Source: an uncultured Clostridia bacterium
Lineage (GTDB): Bacteria; Bacillota; Clostridia; Oscillospirales; Acutalibacteraceae
Assembly (NCBI GenBank): GCA_947631705.1
Contig: CANRMJ010000010.1
Coordinates: 1-42,900 of the forward strand
Reading direction: 5' to 3'
Length of the DNA stretch: 42,900 nucleotides
The notes beneath the pieces were generated by a model. The model was not told the origin of the DNA. It made no database searches and saw only the letters and a list, made by a program, of their open reading frames with translations. Shown here in pieces: positions 34,672 through 42,900 of this stretch. Position 1 is the stretch's first letter. Each line of letters begins with the position of its first letter. The position numbers were made by a program, and so were the translations under genes.

Positions 34672-35292
34672 TTATACTTTGGCAAAGCATTCTCCGATTT
34701 CTTTAAGGGTATATGCCCCGTTGCTCACATCAACAAGCTTACATTCAAGCATTTCCGCCTTTTCGCTTTTAACCGTAAATTCGGCGGTAACTTTATCGGT
34801 AAACTGCGTGCTGCGGATATTCGCGCCGAAATCGCCGAGAATTCCCGTAAGCCTGTCAAAAAAAGAATAATCAACAGAGGCGCTCATTACTTTGCAGGGC
34901 GCCATTGTTATTATTTTGCCTGATTCAACAGCTATTTTAGACGCGTGGGAATATGCTCTGACAAGACCGCCCGCGCCAAGCAGAACTCCTCCGAAATAAC
35001 GGGTTACAACAACGCAAACGTTAACGAGCTCATTTTTTAATATAACGTCAAGCACAGGCATACCCGCAGTGCCGGAGGGCTCGCCGTCATCGCTGAATCG
35101 CCTTATATTGTTTTCTCTAAGCACATAGGCATAAACATTATGGGCAGCGTCCCAATGCTTTGATTTAATTGAATTAATAAATGAAACAGCCTCATTTTGA
35201 TTTGAAACGGGCTTAACATATCCGATAAATCGTGAACGTTTCTCAACAAATTCATCGCAGCTTTCAATTTCAACAGTTTTATATTCCGCCAT
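34672..35292 (-). CDS. YigZ/IMPACT family (UPF0029) protein
   Basis: The 206-aa protein belongs to the IMPACT/YigZ family, related to translation-factor domains. It has the N-terminal core KRSRFIGYVKPV, then DDGEPSGTAGMPVLDVI and VVTRYFGGVLLGAGGLVRAYS, and a C-terminal DUF1949 ferredoxin-like domain. A role in translation or starvation responses is suggested for the family but not proven for bacteria. I use the ATG at 35292, 5 nt after AGGTG (MAEYKTVEIES). An upstream reading to 35331 adds 13 unlike residues and would run into the L31 terminator. Confidence 0.9.
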   Translation of the reverse strand: MAEYKTVEIESCDEFVEKRSRFIGYVKPVSNQNEAVSFINSIKSKHWDAAHNVYAYVLRENNIRRFSDDGEPSGTAGMPVLDVILKNELVNVCVVVTRYFGGVLLGAGGLVRAYSHASKIAVESGKIITMAPCKVMSASVDYSFFDRLTGILGDFGANIRSTQFTDKVTAEFTVKSEKAEMLECKLVDVSNGAYTLKEIGECFAKV

Positions 35293-35314
35293 AACTACAC
35301 CTGAACACAAGACG

Positions 35315-35341
35315 AAAAAAGGCAACGACAAGCGTTGCCTT
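35315..35341 (-). terminator. Intrinsic terminator after rpmE
   Basis: On the minus strand AAGGCAACG, 5-nt loop, CGTTGCCTT and a run of T (TTTTTT overlapping the stem end). The stem is 9 perfect bp and lies 14 nt after the rpmE stop. Confidence 0.88.
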
Positions 35342-35354
35342 AATCATTTAACAA

Positions 35355-35558
35355 TTAACTCTTTTTTCCGTATCTCTTATTGAATCTGTCTACACGACCG
35401 CCTGTATCAACAAGCTTTTGCTTACCTGTGAAAAAGGGATGACATTTAGAACAGATATCAACCTTGAGTTCACTCTTTGTGCTCTTAGTTACATAAGTGG
35501 CACCGCAGGCACATTTAACCGTGCAGTCAACATAGTTCGGATGAATTCCGTCTTTCAT
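35355..35558 (-). CDS. rpmE: Ribosomal protein L31 (zinc-binding C+ type)
   Basis: L31 is a 50S-subunit protein bridging to 30S. The 67-aa protein begins [12 protein letters not shown] and has the zinc-type cysteines ([10 protein letters not shown] and CSKCHPF), followed by the conserved [21 protein letters not shown] use the ATG at 35558: the GTG three codons upstream lies inside the AGAGGTG ribosome-binding site, so it is not the start. It has its own promoter and terminator. Confidence 0.95.
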   Translation of the reverse strand: MKDGIHPNYVDCTVKCACGATYVTKSTKSELKVDICSKCHPFFTGKQKLVDTGGRVDRFNKRYGKKS

Positions 35559-35596
35559 TGTTTTCACCTCTTTGCAATAATGTCATAACATTTGGA

Positions 35597-35625
35597 ATAA
35601 TAACATAATAAAGTGAAAAAAGCAA
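35597..35625 (-). promoter_or_regulatory. Probable rpmE promoter
   Basis: Minus-strand TTGCTT (35625-35620), 17 bp, TATTAT (35602-35597), in the 80-bp gap between the addA stop and the rpmE start. The -35 is a partial match, so confidence is moderate. Confidence 0.45.
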
Positions 35626-35638
35626 GTCTTTTTTTAAA

Positions 35639-38600
35639 TTATTTGTAAAGGCAAGCTTTTCCGAGAGCAAAAGAATATAAAAACGACTGTTTAACTTTTT
35701 TTCCGAGTGCCTTTGAAACGGCGGATTTATAAAAAGCAATCTGATTTTTATACATATTTAAAAGCTGCTCTTCGCTTTTTACCCTGTCTGTTTTATAATC
35801 CACAAGAACAAGCTCTCCGTTTTCCTCAAAAATACAGTCTGATATTCCCTGTATTAAAATTTCATCGTCGGAATCAATATTTTCAAGCTCTCTGACTTTA
35901 ACGAATGAAGAAATTTTGAATTCTCTGTATAATTTATCTGAATTGAAAATACGCTTGGCAAAAGCGCCGCCGAAAAAAGAATTAAGCGCGTTTCTGTTTA
36001 AGCTTTCAGCCTGACGTTCGGTTATAAACGCTTTTTCTTTTAGTCTTTCAATCTCTGATTCAAGGTCTTCCCTTGCTCTTGTGTAATCGCAGAACTGCAT
36101 AAACGTATGCATTGCAGTTCCCTTTTCGCCCGGAGTCATTTCGCCGTCGCTCATAAACGCCGGTCTTGACGATGTGATATATTCCAATTCCGTGACGCTT
36201 TCATCAAGACTTGAAGCAGTTCTTTTTGCGGCAATTGATGAAAGGGCGGCGCCTTCATACTTAAACAAGAGCTTTTCTCTTATCTTCTCTATTAATTCAT
36301 CGTTCGGCTCGGCAATTTCCATAATCTCAGGCTTGCCTATTTTCTCAACGCTGTTTTCTATAAAAATATCAAGCGGGAAGTCCGCGCACACGGTTTTTAC
36401 CGAGATATCGGTGCGCTTTCTCAATTCCGCACCGTTCTGATGTGTGAGCGCCGAAAGCAAAAGAAAATCACCGTCGCTGCTAACATTTCTGCAAAGATAC
36501 GGATTTATGTTTCCTGAAGAAATTTTCGGCGCAAGGGAGCCGATTCGTGATTCAAGCGAATCAAGCGTAACAAATGATATAAACTGCTCCTTCGCTCTTG
36601 TCATCGCAACATACAAAACACGGAGGTTTTCACTTAAAAGCGCTCTTTTATTTAAGCGTTTTATAACAATATACGGAATAGTTGAATAGTCATAGAGATT
36701 TTCCTCATTATGTACCTTTACTCCTACGCCGAGAAATGGATTTAAAAGCAATCTTTCCGATAAATCGCGCATATTGTATCTTCGTGATGCGCCCGCAAGA
36801 ATAACCACGGGAAACTCAAGTCCCTTTGAATGATGAACGCTCATAATTTTAACCGCGTTATTGGACGCGGTATTAACAGACGCGCTTTCTATTCCCCTGT
36901 CGCTTTCCGCAACCTTGTCCGCATATCGCATAAACGACGTTAAGCCAACACTGCCCGACGCGTCAAAAGCCGCGGCGAATTCAATAAATTTTCCGATATT
37001 TCTGCACCGCTGCTCCCCGTTTCCGAGCGCATTGGCAAAAGCATATATACTTTTATATTCGCATAAAAAACGGATAAATGCCGAAACAGGCATTGTTGAG
37101 GCGGTTTTGCCGAACATATCAATTTCATCAAGAAAATTTTTCACCTTTTCGGATTGTGAATTAACTACGCTTGCAAACAAGCCGCTGCCTGTGCCGTTAA
37201 TTTTTATCTCCGCCATTTCATCGGCGGTAAAGCCGTATAATGGCGACATCATTACCGCAAGAAGCGGGATATCCTGCATGGGATTATCTGTAATTCTCAA
37301 AAGAGAAAGCAGGATTTTTATTTCGTTGCTTTCAAAAAGGTTTGAAGTATTTTCAGATATCACGGGAATTCCGAATGAAGTCAGCGTTTCATTATATTGC
37401 GCTATGTGCTTTTTTGTTGAGCGCAAAAGAATTGCAAAATCTCCGAAATTTATAGGTCTGTAAATATTCCCGTCACGAATCGTTTCTCCCGCCTCTATTT
37501 TTGATAAAATCACTTTGGCAATATATGCAGCCTCGTTTTTGTCTGTATCTTCGCCGCAGTTATCCAGAATATTAAGCTGAGCGGAAACCGTGCCGTTTTC
37601 TTCATAGTCTGCTCCGTAATTTAGATATTCGCTTTTGTCATAATTTATTTCGCCGGCTTTTTCACTCATAAATGACGAAAAAACATAATTCACATAATCG
37701 CATATTCCCTTACGGGATCTGAAATTCTTATCAAGCGCAATTCTGAAATTTCCGTTTTCATCACCCGCATTATAATCGCTGTAACTGTTTTTCTTATCTA
37801 TAAAAATATGCGGCATGGCAAGCCTAAATCTGTAAATACTCTGCTTAACGTCACCAACCGCAAAGCAGTTGTTCCCGTTGGAAATCGTTGAATAAATCAG
37901 ATCCTGCGCTTCGTTTGTATCTTGATATTCATCTATCAGAATCTCATAAAAACCCTTCTGCAAATCAAGCGCCAAGTCGGACTTTTTGATTTTTCCGTCT
38001 TTATCAGCTTCAGTAAGAAGTTCTATTGCAAAATGCTCTATATCGGAAAAAGAATAGCCGTTTCTCTCTTCCTTCAGTGAAAGCAATTCCCTGTCAAAAT
38101 CCTCAACAAGCTCGCACAGCTTTATCAAAACGGGATAAAGAGTATACATATCCTGCGTATAATCGTCTGAAAGTGCGCAAAAAAGCTCTTTCAAATCCTT
38201 TCCGACAATATTTTTATAAACTTCTCTGATTGCCGAAAATTCAGCTTTTACGGGCGATTCATATCCCCGTTTATAGGCGATGCGGGCAAAAGAAACGTTT
38301 TTAAAAGCTGAAATAATCGCGTCCCAGCCCTTGTCAAGGCTCTCGGAAAGTCTGTCAAAAAGGAGCATATCGGCATCAATGTTTGCCGAATATCCTTCAA
38401 ACAACTCATCGGATGGATCCAAAATATCGCGGCAGCGTCCGATAAGCTCTTTTCCAGAATCAATGCCGTCTTTTATTTCGTCGATGAGATAAGGATACCA
38501 CTCGCTTTCTTCAAGAGGAATTTCGGGATTATAAAGCTCGGCAACATTCCGCAGCCATTTAAGAGGAAAAGGCTGCGAATAGATATAAATATACAACTTT

Positions 38601-39124
38601 TTTATAGCCTCAAACAGCGCCTTGTCGTCCTTAGGAGATGATAAAAGTTCTGTTAGTGAAAGAAAATCACCGTCACTTTTCTCATAAAAATTATCAAGAA
38701 CGGTTCCGAGCGCCGTTTCTGTTAAAATGTTTTCCTCCGCTTCGTCGATAATTGAAAAATCACGGCTTATTCCGAGTTTAAAAAAATTATCCCTGACAAG
38801 ATTGATGCAAAATGAATCAATCGTGCAGATTTTCGCTCCCGAAAGGAGTGAAAGCTGGCGCATAGCGTTTGAATCTTTCGGATTTTCTCTTATAATTTTC
38901 TCAAGCTCAGATGAAATTCTTGATTTCATTTCGGCAGCCGCGGCATTCGTGAATGTGACAACAAGAAGATTATCAATATCAACAGGATTTTCCTTATCCG
39001 TTATTATTTCCTTTACACGCTCAACAAGAACAGCCGTTTTTCCTGAGCCTGCGGCAGCCGAAACAAGCACATTGCCGTTTCTTGCTCTTATTGCGTTTTT
39101 TTGCTGCAAAGTCCACTGCGGCAC
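35639..39124 (-). CDS. addA: Helicase-nuclease AddAB subunit A
   Basis: AddA is the UvrD-like helicase and nuclease subunit of AddAB, the Firmicute counterpart of RecBCD, which resects double-strand breaks for RecA. Its 1161 residues show Walker A AAAGSGKT at 23-30, the ATPase segment ILIDEYQDTNEAQD, VGDVKQSIYRFR, SVHHSKGLEFPVVIL and the helicase VI region LRVLYVAMTRAKEQF. The C-terminal RecB-type nuclease motif is LVLVDYKTDR at 1105-1113 (D1109 and K1111). It is 2 bp after addB. The length is close to the B. subtilis protein (1232). Confidence 0.97.
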   Translation of the reverse strand: MPQWTLQQKNAIRARNGNVLVSAAAGSGKTAVLVERVKEIITDKENPVDIDNLLVVTFTNAAAAEMKSRISSELEKIIRENPKDSNAMRQLSLLSGAKICTIDSFCINLVRDNFFKLGISRDFSIIDEAEENILTETALGTVLDNFYEKSDGDFLSLTELLSSPKDDKALFEAIKKLYIYIYSQPFPLKWLRNVAELYNPEIPLEESEWYPYLIDEIKDGIDSGKELIGRCRDILDPSDELFEGYSANIDADMLLFDRLSESLDKGWDAIISAFKNVSFARIAYKRGYESPVKAEFSAIREVYKNIVGKDLKELFCALSDDYTQDMYTLYPVLIKLCELVEDFDRELLSLKEERNGYSFSDIEHFAIELLTEADKDGKIKKSDLALDLQKGFYEILIDEYQDTNEAQDLIYSTISNGNNCFAVGDVKQSIYRFRLAMPHIFIDKKNSYSDYNAGDENGNFRIALDKNFRSRKGICDYVNYVFSSFMSEKAGEINYDKSEYLNYGADYEENGTVSAQLNILDNCGEDTDKNEAAYIAKVILSKIEAGETIRDGNIYRPINFGDFAILLRSTKKHIAQYNETLTSFGIPVISENTSNLFESNEIKILLSLLRITDNPMQDIPLLAVMMSPLYGFTADEMAEIKINGTGSGLFASVVNSQSEKVKNFLDEIDMFGKTASTMPVSAFIRFLCEYKSIYAFANALGNGEQRCRNIGKFIEFAAAFDASGSVGLTSFMRYADKVAESDRGIESASVNTASNNAVKIMSVHHSKGLEFPVVILAGASRRYNMRDLSERLLLNPFLGVGVKVHNEENLYDYSTIPYIVIKRLNKRALLSENLRVLYVAMTRAKEQFISFVTLDSLESRIGSLAPKISSGNINPYLCRNVSSDGDFLLLSALTHQNGAELRKRTDISVKTVCADFPLDIFIENSVEKIGKPEIMEIAEPNDELIEKIREKLLFKYEGAALSSIAAKRTASSLDESVTELEYITSSRPAFMSDGEMTPGEKGTAMHTFMQFCDYTRAREDLESEIERLKEKAFITERQAESLNRNALNSFFGGAFAKRIFNSDKLYREFKISSFVKVRELENIDSDDEILIQGISDCIFEENGELVLVDYKTDRVKSEEQLLNMYKNQIAFYKSAVSKALGKKVKQSFLYSFALGKACLYK

Positions 39125-39126
39125 AG

Positions 39127-42100
39127 CTATTCCTCCTTTAAAGCGGCGATAACCTCGTCATCTTTCAAATCCTTCATTTCACGCGTTTCAATGATACGCC
39201 TGTTGGCGCAAACCGCGGAATAATCGCAGAATTCGCAGGTTTTATCGTGATTTTTACCATTTATGGGATTTTGGTTGATTTTTCCCGCCTGCAGGAAATT
39301 CCCCATATCCGCAACAAGCATTTCAACTTTCTTTGCTATTCTGCCGAGTTCTTCAAGCGACGCGAAACAACCTGAAAGACCGTTTTTTGCGGAATACCTG
39401 ACAGGTATGTATTTCCCCGCAAGATCCTTTTCCATAGCGTTTAAAATATCATGCTCGTTATCGTAAAGCACAAGACCCTTCATTTTGAATTCCTTAGATT
39501 CTTCTTTTGAAACATCGTTTATATCCGCATTTCTTTCAAGAGAAAAAACAGGTCTTGACGCGTGCATATACAAAACTCCGGCGGGGATCCCGCTGAATTC
39601 GCTGTTTTTATCTTCGCAAACAGCAAATAAATAAAGAAACATTTGAAGATTCAGCCCATAGAGTATATCCGAAAGGCTGAATTTTTTGTTGCCCGATTTA
39701 TAATCTATAACTCTGATATACCTTGCGCCGTTTTCCTCAAGCACGTCTACACGGTCCACTTCGCCTCTGATGCTTACCGTTCCACCGTTTTCAAGCTCTA
39801 TTGTTTTAGGGCGGACTTCGCCGTCTCTGTCTATATTGAGCTCAAAAGCCTTTGCCTCAAAACGGCTTTGCGAAAATTCATCGGCAAGCCTGCTTACAAC
39901 AGTAAAAATCATCTTTGAAAGACGCATAAACTGATATGTGAAACGCGCGTTAAAATCTTCAGTTCCCATTTCACTTTTAAGATAATCGGAAAGATACTTA
40001 TCCACCGAAATTCTAAGCTGAGCGCGGCTCATACGCGAAAGCTCACGCGAACCTATATCGGAAATCAGCTTTTCAAGAACGTAATGTATAACAGTGCCTG
40101 TTTTCATGGCGTCCATCTGTGCCTTTCGGCGCGGTCTCGCAGACAATCCGAATTTGCAGAAATACCTGAAACGGCAACTGAAAAAGTCTTCAAGGCGAGA
40201 CGCGGAGAGATACATATCCTTGCCGAAAAGTCGAACAGCGTTTTCACGTTCTCTGATTTGCACTTCATCATTTTCGGCAAGTAATTTAACAGAATTATAA
40301 CGCCCGTCTTTTTTGAAATATTCTTTTAAAGACTCGGAAAAAACAGTGTTATCGTTAAATTTTTCCGCCATTATCTCAAACGCGGAAGCGCTGCTTTCAA
40401 TCAAATCAATATCTTTTATATCGGAATATCGAATCTCACGCATATCAGGAAAAAGAGAGCGGACGGAAGTAACTATAACGGACGGAGCGGGACTTGCGCT
40501 GTTGCCGAGATAAGTTACGCACAGTCTTTCAGAGGCAGCGCTTACTGCCATATATGCGAAATAACGCTCCTGTAAATTAAGTGTTTCTCCGAATGAATAC
40601 AATTCAAGACTGTTGCTTAAAATCACTCTGTCGCTTTCAGAGAGCAGACCGCCGCCTGAAACCGCCATCGGAAATTCACCCTCATTAGCGCCTAAAATAT
40701 ATACGGATTGCGGGTTGTCGGTTCTCATTCTGTCTGCCCTGCCGAACTGAACGTTATCAAGTCCTTGCGGCAGAACACCCAAATCCTCACTTGAAATCAT
40801 AATATTAAACAGAGAAAGATATTCTTTTGGTGAAATCTCACTGTCGCCGAGAATAACCGCAAGTCTGCTGAGGGAATCCATTAAAATATCCCACACCCTG
40901 CCCTGCTCTTCCGCAAGAATATTTCTGCCGAAAGAGCTTAGCTCATTTGCGATTTTTTTGAGATTTTTGTTTACATTGAAAGAGATAAGCGCATTGTAAA
41001 TGCCTCTGCCGATATCAAGAGCAGTTGCTTTTTTAACGCAATCCCCGAATTTTTTAGCCCTTGAAAAAAGATATTCACGCGAAGTGTTGATTTCCTCAAT
41101 GCGTTTTTCATCGTTTGCGCTTATTTCCGAAACAAAGCCCTTGGCAGACGCTTTAAACGGAGCGCTCCATTTTTTTAATCCGCTGATATTCCAAAGATAA
41201 ATGTAGTTTTCAAGCTTGCTTATGTCTTCTGATTTAAGATCGGTGAGCCCTGTTTTGGCAAGGCTCAGTATATCCTCGGAACGAAACGAATAAATTACAG
41301 TTCTGAGAAGATATTTAACAAAAACTATAAGCGGCTGCATTGCCACAGGCTGGCGCGCATCGTCAAAAAAAGGAATTTCAAATTTACGAAAGGCTGATGA
41401 AATTTCATCGGAATATTTGCTCTCGTCACGGCATATTACGGCAATCTTATCGGCTCTGCGTCCCGCGCGCAATTCTTTTTTAATTTCACGCGCTATGTAT
41501 TCACATTCATCGTTAACGCTTTTTGCAGCGTAAATTTTTATTGATTCCGGCTGCCCCGACATTTCGTTTTTTCCCGATGAAAAAATATTCTTTTCGCAAA
41601 ACAGAAGTGCTTTATCGTCTGTTCTGTAATTTTTATCAAGGTTAATTACCTCAACGGGAATATTGTTTCTTTCGGCAATATTTTTTAAGTTGCGCGCGTT
41701 TTTGTTCACATAAGAAAAAAGGCTGTATTCATCACCGTTAAATGAATCGGCGGCAAGCGTTACGGTTACACACTCCGCGCTTTTTATAACAAGCTCCAGT
41801 ATTTTATATTCGCTTGCAACAAATCCGTTAAAACCGTCTACAAATACATTTTTACCGTTTAGGTATTCCGATTTCAAGAGCTTATCATAAAGGCGTGAAA
41901 GTTCGTCGGCAGGATCGTAATATGCGCCGCATAAAAGATCCTCATATGCATTTATTATAATGCTCATATCTTTGAGTTTAAGAGAAAGTATTTCTTTTTC
42001 AACAACCGTTGCCGCCGCGGTCATATCATCCGCCGATATATCGCAGGATTTCATCTCATCATAAATTTTTATCATAGATGTTATAAATGAAGAAGAATCT

Positions 42101-42432
42101 GTTTTTGAATTAAAAACCAAAAGGCGATCACTGACCGAATCAATTGCTTTCTTCATAAGAACGGCTTTTCCGCCCTTAGAGATAATCGGCAGTTCGTTGC
42201 CTCCAAACAGCCGCGAAACCTCATTATTAAGGCGTGTGAAGGAAGAATTTTCAACCTTTCCCATATCCGCCTCGCCCAACGCTTTAAGCAATCTGCGTTC
42301 CGCCGTAAAATTATACTGTTCGGGAGTTATAAGCAATATATTATCAGCGCCTTTTTTTACAAGGCGCTCTATTTGCGAAAAGCAATATTCGGTTTTTCCG
42401 CAGCCGGAGCGACCGAAAACAAATTTAAGCAT
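39127..42432 (-). CDS. addB: Helicase-nuclease AddAB subunit B
   Basis: AddB is the second subunit, carrying an inactivated helicase core, a nuclease domain and an iron-sulfur cluster. Its 1101 residues begin with a P-loop, FGRSGCGKT, at 6-14. The nuclease motif is RVIDYKSGNKKFS near residue 920. Cluster cysteines are C753 together with C1066, C1069 and C1075 (CEFCDYSAVC), the spacing known for AddB. Its ribosome-binding site lies in the end of the phosphohexomutase gene. The addB-addA order is standard. Confidence 0.96.
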   Translation of the reverse strand: MLKFVFGRSGCGKTEYCFSQIERLVKKGADNILLITPEQYNFTAERRLLKALGEADMGKVENSSFTRLNNEVSRLFGGNELPIISKGGKAVLMKKAIDSVSDRLLVFNSKTDSSSFITSMIKIYDEMKSCDISADDMTAAATVVEKEILSLKLKDMSIIINAYEDLLCGAYYDPADELSRLYDKLLKSEYLNGKNVFVDGFNGFVASEYKILELVIKSAECVTVTLAADSFNGDEYSLFSYVNKNARNLKNIAERNNIPVEVINLDKNYRTDDKALLFCEKNIFSSGKNEMSGQPESIKIYAAKSVNDECEYIAREIKKELRAGRRADKIAVICRDESKYSDEISSAFRKFEIPFFDDARQPVAMQPLIVFVKYLLRTVIYSFRSEDILSLAKTGLTDLKSEDISKLENYIYLWNISGLKKWSAPFKASAKGFVSEISANDEKRIEEINTSREYLFSRAKKFGDCVKKATALDIGRGIYNALISFNVNKNLKKIANELSSFGRNILAEEQGRVWDILMDSLSRLAVILGDSEISPKEYLSLFNIMISSEDLGVLPQGLDNVQFGRADRMRTDNPQSVYILGANEGEFPMAVSGGGLLSESDRVILSNSLELYSFGETLNLQERYFAYMAVSAASERLCVTYLGNSASPAPSVIVTSVRSLFPDMREIRYSDIKDIDLIESSASAFEIMAEKFNDNTVFSESLKEYFKKDGRYNSVKLLAENDEVQIRERENAVRLFGKDMYLSASRLEDFFSCRFRYFCKFGLSARPRRKAQMDAMKTGTVIHYVLEKLISDIGSRELSRMSRAQLRISVDKYLSDYLKSEMGTEDFNARFTYQFMRLSKMIFTVVSRLADEFSQSRFEAKAFELNIDRDGEVRPKTIELENGGTVSIRGEVDRVDVLEENGARYIRVIDYKSGNKKFSLSDILYGLNLQMFLYLFAVCEDKNSEFSGIPAGVLYMHASRPVFSLERNADINDVSKEESKEFKMKGLVLYDNEHDILNAMEKDLAGKYIPVRYSAKNGLSGCFASLEELGRIAKKVEMLVADMGNFLQAGKINQNPINGKNHDKTCEFCDYSAVCANRRIIETREMKDLKDDEVIAALKEE

Positions 42433-42440
42433 TTAATACC

Positions 42441-42900
42441 TCAATCAAAATTTTTTAAATCAAGCTTATCAAAAGAAGATAAGAATTTTTTAAGTTCGTT
42501 CGCGATTTCAGAGCAGATTCCCATGCTGTCATTTTCAATATTAAGCGGGAGTATAGGATCGTGAACAGAAAGACGAAGCAAGAACCAGCCACCGCTTACA
42601 TTTATGCGAACGCCTTCGTAATTTTCCTTTTCAACTTCCCAGCCGTCTCTTGATTCGGCATATTCCTTTAAAGCGGATATTACGCTGTTTCCGTAAGCTT
42701 TAAAATCATCAAGCAAAATCGGTATTCTGATTTCTATACTCTCGGCAGGCTCTTTCAAATTTTTTATAAGCTCATCTACGCTTTTCCCCTGTTTTTTGAG
42801 CTTTGCAAGCAAAATAACAAATTTTGCGGCGAGGTATGCTCCGTCGTCAAGAAAATAATTTTCCTTCAATGCCGCATGCCCGCTTGTTTCTATGGCAAGA
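42441..42900 (-). CDS. Phosphohexomutase (phosphomannomutase/phosphoglucomutase), C-terminal part
   Basis: Only the last 152 residues are in the window; the frame stays open to the right edge. The visible part contains the family sugar-binding motif ETSGHAALKENYFLDDGAY, followed by a helix and the domain-4 phosphate-binding loop region ending in FLLRLSVHDP. The usual phosphate loop is RPSGTEP-like; here it reads LRLSVHDPILPLNIE, a variant seen in some ManB/PMM-PGM-type members. Glucose versus mannose specificity cannot be decided. It would make hexose-1-phosphate precursors for wall polymers. Confidence 0.88.
   Translation of the reverse strand, partial: LAIETSGHAALKENYFLDDGAYLAAKFVILLAKLKKQGKSVDELIKNLKEPAESIEIRIPILLDDFKAYGNSVISALKEYAESRDGWEVEKENYEGVRINVSGGWFLLRLSVHDPILPLNIENDSMGICSEIANELKKFLSSFDKLDLKNFD

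Noticed and set aside
35293-35331. N-terminal extension of the YigZ-type protein
   Set aside because: The upstream ATG lies in the rpmE terminator; the ATG at 35292 has AGGTG at good spacing and gives the normal family N-terminus.
35625-35638. A7/T6 run after the addA stop as a terminator
   Set aside because: The possible stem is only A-T pairs with a single G-C and would be too weak; the same bases serve better as part of the rpmE promoter.
36861-37463. 200-codon plus-strand open frame opposite addA
   Set aside because: It is fully antisense to the conserved helicase region of addA, serine-rich by codon mirror effect, with no promoter or ribosome site.
1-42900. tRNA genes, CRISPR arrays, insertion sequences or prophage genes
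   Set aside because: I saw no direct-repeat array, no transposase or integrase-like protein and no cloverleaf-like sequence in the intergenic gaps, nearly all of which are under 350 bp.

Overview
The window is a compact, moderately AT-rich piece of bacterial chromosome, almost all of it coding on the minus strand. It comes from an endospore-forming member of the Clostridia; gene content and order suggest an Oscillospiraceae/Ruminococcaceae-type gut anaerobe, but I cannot name a genus. The sporulation genes spoIVA, sipL and spoVM, the PrkC/PrpC pair, RemA and the AddAB nuclease all fit a low-GC Firmicute. I see no tRNA or rRNA gene, CRISPR array, prophage, insertion sequence or defence island.

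Layout, left to right. (1) 1-4835: the 5' part of glucose-6-phosphate isomerase, a DacF-type D,D-carboxypeptidase, the divergent tRNA methylthiotransferase gene mtaB, a GHL10-type lipoprotein whose 3' end overlaps mtaB tail to tail, and two small plus-strand genes (a zinc-ribbon protein and a DUF1294 membrane protein) ending at a hairpin terminator. (2) 4884-8227: a spore-coat foundation cluster, read right to left: a 47-aa membrane microprotein, spoVM (27 codons, GTG start), a terminator, a SigE-like promoter, sipL and spoIVA. (3) 8279-21044: the housekeeping run yicC-remA-gmk-rpoZ-priA-def-fmt-yugP-rsmB-rlmN-prpC-prkC-rsgA-thiN. This matches the Bacillus subtilis yloC...thiN-spoVM cluster except that coaBC and rpe are missing and a yugP-type peptidase gene is inserted. 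It is preceded by a roughly 200-nt leader with three hairpins, an 83-bp palindromic element and a possible 53-aa leader ORF.

(4) 21383-33701: a second long minus-strand run: dgt-dnaG-rpoD-DUF896-tmk-DUF2156-GNAT-DJ-1-fthC-mltG-U32 peptidase family-class B PBP-WYL regulator. Many neighbours overlap by 1-14 bp, which suggests translational coupling. It combines the dnaG-rpoD macromolecular-synthesis core with cell-wall enzymes and ends with a regulator that appears to have its own promoter and a palindromic operator. (5) 33820-42900: a plus-strand metallophosphoesterase, a YigZ/IMPACT protein, ribosomal protein L31, the addB-addA helicase-nuclease pair, and the 3' part of a phosphohexomutase gene.

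Most of the window is conserved core genome. The least ordinary parts are the three-factor coat-localisation cluster with its unexplained membrane microprotein, the structured yicC leader, the palindrome at the WYL regulator promoter and the ribosome-binding-site hairpin before the PBP gene. I did not find a wholly new multi-gene system.
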